A stretch of DNA of 6,619 nt from Prevotella sp. UBA3675. Lineage in GTDB: Bacteria; Bacteroidota; Bacteroidia; Bacteroidales; Bacteroidaceae. Of this stretch, positions 1 to 4,868 are shown piece by piece. The position numbers and the translations under genes are program-made. Where the stretch lies: assembly GCA_002372235.1 (NCBI GenBank), contig DFJI01000035.1:26661-33279 (forward strand), given 5' to 3'. The notes beneath the pieces are model-generated. The model ran no database searches and was not told where the DNA came from. It was given only the letters and a program-made list of their open reading frames with translations. Position 1 is the first letter of the stretch. Each line of letters begins with the position of its first letter.

Positions 1-38
1 TCGGCATCGAAGGCTATATATCGGATGGAATCGTTCAT
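1..38 (-). CDS. Start of a probable HAD-family hydrolase (partial, runs off the left edge)
   Basis: An ATG at 38-36 on the minus strand opens a frame reading MNDSIRYIAFDA, followed by a split codon beginning GA (Asp or Glu). A short polar start, a beta strand of the type RYIAFD, and then D-x-(D/E) match the N-terminal motif I (DxDxT/V) of HAD-superfamily phosphatases, in which the first Asp is the nucleophile and the second the general acid/base. Here Asp11 would be the nucleophile. An upstream TAATTTTG box at a suitable distance supports the start. The gene is divergent from the sulfatase gene. Only 12 full residues are visible, so the family call rests on one motif and the substrate cannot be inferred. 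A chance open frame remains possible. Confidence 0.5.
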   Translation of the reverse strand, partial: MNDSIRYIAFDA

Positions 39-68
39 TATATGCATAAAAATGTGTAATAGAGACCG

Positions 69-76
69 CAAAATTA
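69..76 (-). promoter_or_regulatory. Possible -7 box (TAATTTTG) of the left-edge minus-strand gene
   Basis: Read on the minus strand, these bases are TAATTTTG, a full match to the Bacteroidetes sigma-ABfr -7 consensus TAnnTTTG. Transcription would begin near position 62, leaving a leader of roughly 24 nt before the ATG at 38. No good TTTG element is found at the expected 19-21 nt upstream (the bases there read CGAA on the minus strand), so the promoter is plausible but incomplete. Confidence 0.35.
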
Positions 77-86
77 GTGTTTTTTT

Positions 87-117
87 TCTGAAAAGTTCGT
101 TTTTTTGTGTATATTTG
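87..117 (+). promoter_or_regulatory. Bacteroidetes-type promoter of the sulfatase-transporter operon
   Basis: A TATATTTG box at 110-117 fits the -7 consensus TAnnTTTG exactly. It is preceded after 19 nt by TCTG at 87-90, one mismatch from the -33 element TTTG. The spacing is within the usual 19-21 nt. Transcription would start near position 124, about 24 nt before the ATG at 148. This supports 148 as the true start, because an upstream in-frame ATG at 25 would lie before the promoter. The leader just before the ATG is A-rich with no clear Shine-Dalgarno sequence, as is common in this phylum. Confidence 0.65.
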
Positions 118-147
118 TCACTGAAAAAGCAAAACAACAGACCTCAA

Positions 148-1572
148 ATGAAGAAAATATCGCTCTCACTACTGTCACTGTCAGCAATCTGCATGCCATC
201 GAGCGCACAGAAGGCGACACCCGAACGCCCCAACATCGTGTTCATCCTGGCCGACGACATGGGGTACGGCGACCTGTCGTGCTTCGGAAGCAAGCACGTG
301 AAGACGCCCAACATCGACCGACTGTCGGAGCAGGGTACTACGTTCACGCAGTGCTATGCTGGCAGCGGCATCTCGTCGCCCTCGCGCTGCTCGCTCATGA
401 CAGGACTGAGCTCGGGCCACGCACGCATTCGCGACAACCAGTGTCCGGTGGGCGGACGCATCGGCATCAAGGTCAGCACGAAAGGCGATACCACCTATAT
501 CCACCGCACCAACCTCATGCCCGAGGACACAACCCTGGCCACCGTGCTTTCGGCAGCAGGCTATCGCACCTGTCTGGTGAACAAATGGCACTTGGACGGC
601 TATGACCCGCAGGCGGCTCCCAACCATCGAGGCTTTCACGAATTCTACGGATGGACCATCAGCACGGTACACTCCAATGCACCTTATTACTATCCGTACT
701 ATCGGTTCGACGGCGACCAGCTCATCAACATACGCGAGAACCGCAACGACCGGCACATCCGCCACAACACTGACATATCGACCGACGATGCCATCCGCTT
801 TATCGACCGACAGAAGGACCAGCAGCAGCCGTTCTTCCTCTATCTGGCCTTCGACGCACCTCACGAGCCTTACATCATCGACGAGAAGACGTGGCGCTGG
901 CACGACATCGACGCACCGTTTGCCTCGCCCGAAGAGAAAGAGAACGCACAGCGCTATGCCGCTCTTATCGAACACATGGACGCGGCGGTGGGACGGCTCA
1001 TCAAACACTTGGAGGAACAGGGACTGAGCGAGAACACGCTCGTCATCTTTGCCAGCGACAACGGTGCCGCCATTCAGGCACCACTGCCCCAGCTGAACTG
1101 CAACGCAGGGTTCCGAGGACGCAAGGCGCAACTGTATGAGGGAGGCATCCGGGTGCCGCTCATCGTCTATCAGCCGGGACGGGTCCCGGTGAGACGACTG
1201 GAGAACATGGTCTATTTCCCCGACTTCATGCCCACACTGGCTGCCGTAGCTAAAGGCTCTGCCCTCCCCTCGCGCACTGACGGCATGGACATATCGCCAC
1301 TGTTCTTCGGAAAAGACGTGGACACCGACCACCGCATGCTCTACTGGGAGTTCCCCGGAAAGCAGCGGGCTGCACGATTGGGCAACTGGAAGTGCGTGAC
1401 CATCAAGAAGAACGCACCGCTGGAACTGTATAACTTGAAGGACGATCCCGGCGAACAGCACAACCTGGCCAAAGACTATCCCGAGATGGTGCAGCTGTTC
1501 GACGAGGCCATGCGCCGCATGCGCACGCCCTCAGAATGCTGGCCATTGCCAGAAGACAAAGCTGTGAAATAA
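148..1572 (+). CDS. Exported S1-family (arylsulfatase-type) sulfatase, serine-type active site
   Basis: This 474-residue protein hydrolyses a sulfate ester, probably in the periplasm. The N-terminus (MKK, hydrophobic stretch, then SSA before Gln21) looks like a signal peptide cut by signal peptidase I; a Cys at 15 lacks a good lipobox. The sulfatase signature SSPSRCSLMTG occupies residues 76-86, so Ser76 is the residue oxidised to formylglycine by an anaerobic maturase (anSME), which is not in the window. Other family landmarks are the metal-binding Asp36-Asp37 in ILADDMGYGD, Lys146 and His148 in NKWHL, His239 in DAPHEP, Asp304-Asn305 in ASDNGA, and Lys326 and Arg335 around YEGGIRVP. The C-terminal LELYNLKDDPGEQHNL segment is also typical. 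Length is normal and nothing appears broken. The NKWHL motif has Asn where most relatives have Gly. The substrate is unknown: a glycan sulfate is the usual guess in Bacteroidales, but the neighbouring BASS transporter leaves a sulfated small molecule open. The start at 148 is chosen because the promoter lies at 87-117. Confidence 0.93.
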   Translation: MKKISLSLLSLSAICMPSSAQKATPERPNIVFILADDMGYGDLSCFGSKHVKTPNIDRLSEQGTTFTQCYAGSGISSPSRCSLMTGLSSGHARIRDNQCPVGGRIGIKVSTKGDTTYIHRTNLMPEDTTLATVLSAAGYRTCLVNKWHLDGYDPQAAPNHRGFHEFYGWTISTVHSNAPYYYPYYRFDGDQLINIRENRNDRHIRHNTDISTDDAIRFIDRQKDQQQPFFLYLAFDAPHEPYIIDEKTWRWHDIDAPFASPEEKENAQRYAALIEHMDAAVGRLIKHLEEQGLSENTLVIFASDNGAAIQAPLPQLNCNAGFRGRKAQLYEGGIRVPLIVYQPGRVPVRRLENMVYFPDFMPTLAAVAKGSALPSRTDGMDISPLFFGKDVDTDHRMLYWEFPGKQRAARLGNWKCVTIKKNAPLELYNLKDDPGEQHNLAKDYPEMVQLFDEAMRRMRTPSECWPLPEDKAVK

Positions 1573-1579
1573 AGGTAGG
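1573..1579 (+). promoter_or_regulatory. Possible ribosome binding site of the transporter gene
   Basis: The 10-nt gap between the sulfatase stop and the transporter ATG reads AGGTAGGTAT. The first AGG ends 7 nt before the ATG, a workable Shine-Dalgarno position. It is stronger than anything seen before the other starts in the window, and it fits internal translation initiation within a shared mRNA. Confidence 0.4.
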
Positions 1580-1582
1580 TAT

Positions 1583-2557
1583 ATGAATATTATCAGGATC
1601 ATCAAGGACTGGACGTTGCCGATGGCCATGACGGCGGGGACCGTGGTCTATCTCATTTTTGCCTTCACCCCCGCACTCGACGAAGCCAGCCGCTTCTTTG
1701 CCCCTATCATGGAGACCATACTGCCGGTATTCATGTTTCTCATCCTGTTTGTCACGTTCTGCAAAGTTGATTTCAAGAAACTACTCCCCGTAGCATGGCA
1801 CCTGTGGGTGGGCGTTTTTCAGGTGCTGTTCATTGGCATCTTGATGGCGGTCATCTTAATGTCGCTGCACAGAGAGGGGACAACAGAAATAAGGCTCCTG
1901 CTGGAAGCCATCCTGATGTGCGTGATCTCGCCCTGTGCCACAGCGGCAGCCGTGGTCACGCAGAAGCTGGGCGGCTCGCTGGAACAGATGACCACCTATA
2001 CCTTCCTGTCGAACTTCACCACCGTGCTGTTAGTGCCGTTCTGTTTCCCGCTGATTGAGCCAACGGTACACATGGAGTTCTGGCCCGCCTTCCTGAAGAT
2101 TCTGCACGAAGTGTTCATCGTGCTCATCGTACCGATGTTTTTCGCCTATATCGTGAAGCACTACATGAAAAGGCTTCATGCCAAGATTATTGCCGTGCGC
2201 GACCTGAGCTACTACCTCTGGGCCTGCTCACTGCTCATTGTGACGGGCACCACGGTGAAGAACATTGTGCATGCCGAAGCCGCCATCTGGCTGCTACTAG
2301 CCATCGCCTTTTCAGGAATGGTGGTCTGCGTGGTTCAGTTTGCAGTAGGCCGCTACATCGGCCACTTCTTCGACCATACACAAGAAGCTGGACAAGCCTT
2401 GGGGCAAAAGAACACGGCTTTTGCCATCTGGCTGTCCAGCGCTTATCTCAATCCGCTGTCATCTGTCGGACCGGGTTGCTACATCCTGTGGCAGAACATC
2501 ATCAACTCGGTGGAAATCTGGCAGAAACGGAAAGCTACGACTACTTCTTTCCAATGA
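1583..2557 (+). CDS. BASS/SBF-superfamily (bile acid:sodium symporter-like) membrane transporter
   Basis: A 324-residue, very hydrophobic inner-membrane protein with about 9-10 predicted helices (roughly 13-29, 42-60, 69-94, 105-125, 139-157, 173-191, 209-227, 233-257, and 275 to about 310). Two segments resemble the broken, crossing helices of the BASS fold: SPCATAAAVVTQKLGG at 116-131 and GQALGQKNTAFAIWL at 270-284, with a further conserved-looking YLNPLSSVGPGCYILWQN at 288-305. Family members usually move organic anions (bile acids, steroid sulfates, pantoate, pyruvate) with sodium. By eye, the usual Glu-x-x-x-Gln-Asn sodium-site motif of the second crossing helix is not conserved here (Ala272/Lys276/Asn277 in one alignment), so ion coupling is uncertain. 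The gene starts 10 nt after the sulfatase stop and is almost certainly co-transcribed with it. Its 3' end overlaps the convergent LpxA-like gene by 17 bp. The fold call is good; the substrate is unknown. Confidence 0.8.
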   Translation: MNIIRIIKDWTLPMAMTAGTVVYLIFAFTPALDEASRFFAPIMETILPVFMFLILFVTFCKVDFKKLLPVAWHLWVGVFQVLFIGILMAVILMSLHREGTTEIRLLLEAILMCVISPCATAAAVVTQKLGGSLEQMTTYTFLSNFTTVLLVPFCFPLIEPTVHMEFWPAFLKILHEVFIVLIVPMFFAYIVKHYMKRLHAKIIAVRDLSYYLWACSLLIVTGTTVKNIVHAEAAIWLLLAIAFSGMVVCVVQFAVGRYIGHFFDHTQEAGQALGQKNTAFAIWLSSAYLNPLSSVGPGCYILWQNIINSVEIWQKRKATTTSFQ

Positions 2558-3359
2558 GTCCTAACTCCGTGGATTCCATGAACGCAAGTATGTTGCGAAT
2601 TTCCGGACCATCGGGTACCTGATCTTTAATCTGCTTAATTGCGTCGAAGAGCGAGGTGTTGCTCAGATAGACCAGACGGTAGGCATTGGCAATGTGCTTC
2701 AGGGTCTTCTCGTCCACTCCGTAGGAGCGCCCCATAGTGAAGTTCACGCCGCCATACTCTGAGCGCTTGCTACAGATGATGTAAGGCGGAACGTCCTTGG
2801 AAAAAGTGGTGCCGGCCTGAATCATGGCGCCACGGCCCACACGGCTCTTGGCGTTGGCAATGACCGACGACGAGAAGATGACACCATCCTGAATGATGCA
2901 GTCGCCTGCAATCTTCGTACCATAGCCAAACACGCAACGGTCGCCCACACGGGTATCGTGAGAGATATGGGCACCCTCCATCAGCACATTGTCGTTGCCA
3001 ATAACGGTCTGTCCGCCAGTGTGGGTGGCACGGTTGACGACCACGTTCTCACGGAAGATGTTGTTATCGCCAATGATGCACTCCGACTTCTCGCCACAGA
3101 AATTGAAATCCTGAGGCAGGGCTCCGATGACCGCTCCCTGATGCACCTTGTTGTGGCTGCCCATACGGGTGCCGCTGAGGATGCTGACAAAGGGGAAGAT
3201 GATGCAGTTGTCACCAATCACCACGTCGTCCTCAATATAGACGAAGGGGAATATCTTACAGTTTTTGCCGATTCGGGCGTTAGGCGAGATACCAGACCCA
3301 CCTCCGACCCCTCCCGAGGGGAGGGGAGTTTGGTAACTATTGCTATATGAATTGTCCAT
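2541..3359 (-). CDS. lpxA: LpxA-like UDP-N-acetylglucosamine O-acyltransferase with a repeat-derived N-terminus
   Basis: LpxA transfers a 3-hydroxyacyl chain from acyl-ACP to UDP-GlcNAc, the first step of lipid A synthesis, in the cytoplasm. This 272-residue protein shows the left-handed beta-helix hexapeptide pattern from about residue 24 to 195, for example ARIGKN, VVIGDN, TRMGSH, TVIGND and TRVGDR. The catalytic segment GAHISHD is at 129-135; His134 matches E. coli His125. PQDFNFCGE (82-90) and KDVPPYIICS (188-197) are also LpxA-like, and the C-terminal helical part KHIANAYRLVYLSNTSLFDAI fits the family. The N-terminus is odd: instead of the usual M-ISPLAYI-type opening it reads MDNSYSNSYQ and then PLPSGGVGGG (12-21), encoded by a GC-rich repeat. 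ATG 3359 is the only ATG in frame before the helix, and no GTG or TTG alternative is seen. No lpxB, lpxC or lpxD is adjacent; the gene follows an efflux operon. It may be a second copy or a paralogue with another acyl or sugar specificity. The family is near certain, the exact role less so. Confidence 0.85.
   Translation of the reverse strand: MDNSYSNSYQTPLPSGGVGGGSGISPNARIGKNCKIFPFVYIEDDVVIGDNCIIFPFVSILSGTRMGSHNKVHQGAVIGALPQDFNFCGEKSECIIGDNNIFRENVVVNRATHTGGQTVIGNDNVLMEGAHISHDTRVGDRCVFGYGTKIAGDCIIQDGVIFSSSVIANAKSRVGRGAMIQAGTTFSKDVPPYIICSKRSEYGGVNFTMGRSYGVDEKTLKHIANAYRLVYLSNTSLFDAIKQIKDQVPDGPEIRNILAFMESTELGLIGKK
3296..3327 (-). repeat. Inverted repeat copy 1, inside the LpxA-like reading frame
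   Basis: Read on the minus strand, this is a 32-bp GC-rich unit beginning TCCCCTCCCCTCGGGAGGGG and ending GGAGGTGGGT. It matches copy 2 (3409-3440, plus strand) at 28 of 32 positions in inverted orientation. Inside it CCCCTC and GAGGGG flank GG, so each unit can also fold as a small hairpin. In frame it encodes Pro-Leu-Pro-Ser followed by a Gly-rich run (residues 12-21 of the LpxA-like protein), which is foreign to that enzyme family. It resembles a REP- or MITE-type interspersed repeat. Confidence 0.8.
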
Positions 3360-3408
3360 TACTTTTTATCTCTTTTATAAAATTGAAACTTTTCTGTGTC
3401 TGAACGCA

Positions 3409-3440
3409 TCCCCTCACCTCGGGAGGGGCCTGGGGTGGGT
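3409..3440 (+). repeat. Inverted repeat copy 2, just downstream of the outer-membrane factor gene
   Basis: This 32-bp unit begins TCCCCTCACCTCGGGAGGGG and ends TGGGGTGGGT. It differs from copy 1 at four positions and lies in opposite orientation, 81 bp away. It ends 3 bp from the stop codon of the outer-membrane factor gene (TAG at 3446-3444, minus strand). In a minus-strand transcript the two copies could pair into a long stem with an 81-nt loop between the outer-membrane factor and LpxA-like genes. No run of T follows, so it does not look like a standard intrinsic terminator. Confidence 0.8.
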
Positions 3441-3443
3441 TCA

Positions 3444-4844
3444 CTATTTAGAGCCTCCTCCCAGTGCCTGATAGAGGTTGACCACAGCCTGCATCTTGTT
3501 GAACTCGTCGGTCACCTTAGAGATGCGGGCGTTGAGCAAGCCTGTCTGCGCCTGAATGACTTCAAGATAGCTGGAGCCCTTAGAGACGTAGAGCTGGCGA
3601 GTGTCCTCCACATTCTGTGTGAGCACTTCTACCTGCTTGGTCTCAAGCTTGGCACGCTCGGCGCTGGAGTTATACATCAGCAGGGCATTCGACACCTCGT
3701 TGCCTGCCTTCAGGATGGAGTTCTGCCACGTGTTGAAAGCCTGCTCCTGCTTGACCTTGGCCACCTTCAGTCCGGCCACGATCTGACCGTGCTGGAAGAT
3801 GGGCTGCGTGAGCTGGCCTACGGCTGAGAGCAACCACTTGCCCGGGTTCACGATGGCACTGCCCAGCGAGTTGGTGAACATGGCCGTGCCCGAGATGGTG
3901 ATGTTAGGATAGAAGCGCGAGCGTGCCGTCTCAACATCGTAGAAGCACTGTGCCAACTGCATCTCGGCAGCATGCACGTCGGCACGGTTGCTGAGCAGCT
4001 GGATGCCTACGCCCGTGGAGAAATTGGAGGGCAGCGACTGCTCGCTGAACTTGCCGCGAGGAATCTGATGGCCAGCCTCGCCCAGCAACAGCGACATGGA
4101 GTTCTCCATCTCACGAATCTGGCGACGAATGTCAACGGCCTGTGCCTGAACTGAATAGTAGCTCGACTCGGCACTCTGCACACTGGTGGAACGGGCACGG
4201 CCCAGCTCCATCTGCAGTTTCATCATGTCCCAGGTCTCCTTGACCAGACCTTCCATATCGGTGACAATGGCCAACTGCTCATCGAGCATCATCAGCGTGT
4301 AGTAGAGATTGGCCACGCCACAGATGATGTTGGTCTGCACCACCACCTGATAGTCTTTAGTGGCCAGCAGCTGCATCTGGGCCGAGCGCTTCACGCTGAG
4401 CAACTGACCGAAGAGGTCGATGGTCCAAGATGCCGCAATGGGCAACTGATAGGTCTTCGACGTCTCGGCACCATCCATCATCACACGAGCGATGGAGCCT
4501 TGGGGGGCGATGGCCAGCGAAGGGAGGAAGGCCAGCTTCGACACCTTCAGCTGTGCCTCGACCATCTTCACGTTCAGTGCTGCGTTGCGCAGGTCGGTAT
4601 TGTTCTCCAGGGCCTTCTCAATGAGCGACTGCAGCTGGGGGTCGGTGAACACTTCGCGCCAGGGCAGGTTGCCGAAATTCTCGTCGGTGTTCACCTGCAG
4701 CGTATCGACATCGCTCGTCAGGTCGCGAATCAGGCCCTTTGTGTTCACGTTGTCGGGCCGCTCATACTTGCCATAGAGTGCGCAGCTGGTGAGCAGCGAG
4801 GCCGCAACAACGAATTTAAAATATTTCAAAATTGCATGTTTCAT
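3444..4844 (-). CDS. Outer-membrane efflux lipoprotein, TolC/OprM/NodT family
   Basis: This 466-residue protein is the outer-membrane channel of a tripartite RND exporter, forming the trimeric duct that receives substrate from pump and adaptor. The N-terminus is a lipoprotein signal: a hydrophobic run to LLTS and then Cys21, the predicted lipidated residue. The two-repeat OEP architecture is visible. Repeat one (about 60-255) has WREVFTDPQLQSLIEKALENN at 62-82 and SWTIDLFGQL at 139-148. Repeat two (about 280-460) has LLSNRADVHAAEMQLA at 283-298 and RFYPNITISG at 310-319. Long alpha-helical, Gln/Ala-rich stretches fit the periplasmic barrel. Length is typical for the OprM/NodT group. It starts 24 nt after the RND gene stop, so the two are one transcriptional unit. 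Ala follows the lipid-bearing Cys. The cargo cannot be told from the sequence. Confidence 0.93.
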   Translation of the reverse strand: MKHAILKYFKFVVAASLLTSCALYGKYERPDNVNTKGLIRDLTSDVDTLQVNTDENFGNLPWREVFTDPQLQSLIEKALENNTDLRNAALNVKMVEAQLKVSKLAFLPSLAIAPQGSIARVMMDGAETSKTYQLPIAASWTIDLFGQLLSVKRSAQMQLLATKDYQVVVQTNIICGVANLYYTLMMLDEQLAIVTDMEGLVKETWDMMKLQMELGRARSTSVQSAESSYYSVQAQAVDIRRQIREMENSMSLLLGEAGHQIPRGKFSEQSLPSNFSTGVGIQLLSNRADVHAAEMQLAQCFYDVETARSRFYPNITISGTAMFTNSLGSAIVNPGKWLLSAVGQLTQPIFQHGQIVAGLKVAKVKQEQAFNTWQNSILKAGNEVSNALLMYNSSAERAKLETKQVEVLTQNVEDTRQLYVSKGSSYLEVIQAQTGLLNARISKVTDEFNKMQAVVNLYQALGGGSK

Positions 4845-4868
4845 ATACTGTTTCAGCTTCTTAATGTT

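Noticed and set aside
81..106. T-rich tracts as a possible intrinsic terminator
   Set aside because: No GC-rich hairpin precedes them on either strand. They are better explained as AT-rich promoter DNA.
25..147. N-terminal extension of the sulfatase from an ATG at 25
   Set aside because: It would begin upstream of the TAnnTTTG promoter, overlap the divergent gene and bury the signal peptide. The start at 148 gives a clean MKK-type signal peptide.
181..1461. Long minus-strand open frame (426 codons) opposite the sulfatase
   Set aside because: It is a shadow of a GC-leaning gene. The product shows no recognisable domain, while the plus strand encodes all sulfatase motifs.
3296..3440. Repeat pair as a CRISPR array
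   Set aside because: There are only two units, in opposite orientation with an 81-bp spacer, and no cas genes; this fits an inverted repeat instead.
3396..3827. Plus-strand open frame across repeat copy 2 and the end of the outer-membrane factor gene
   Set aside because: It lies mostly antisense to a well-supported gene, and its start is within or next to the repeat. No family features are seen.
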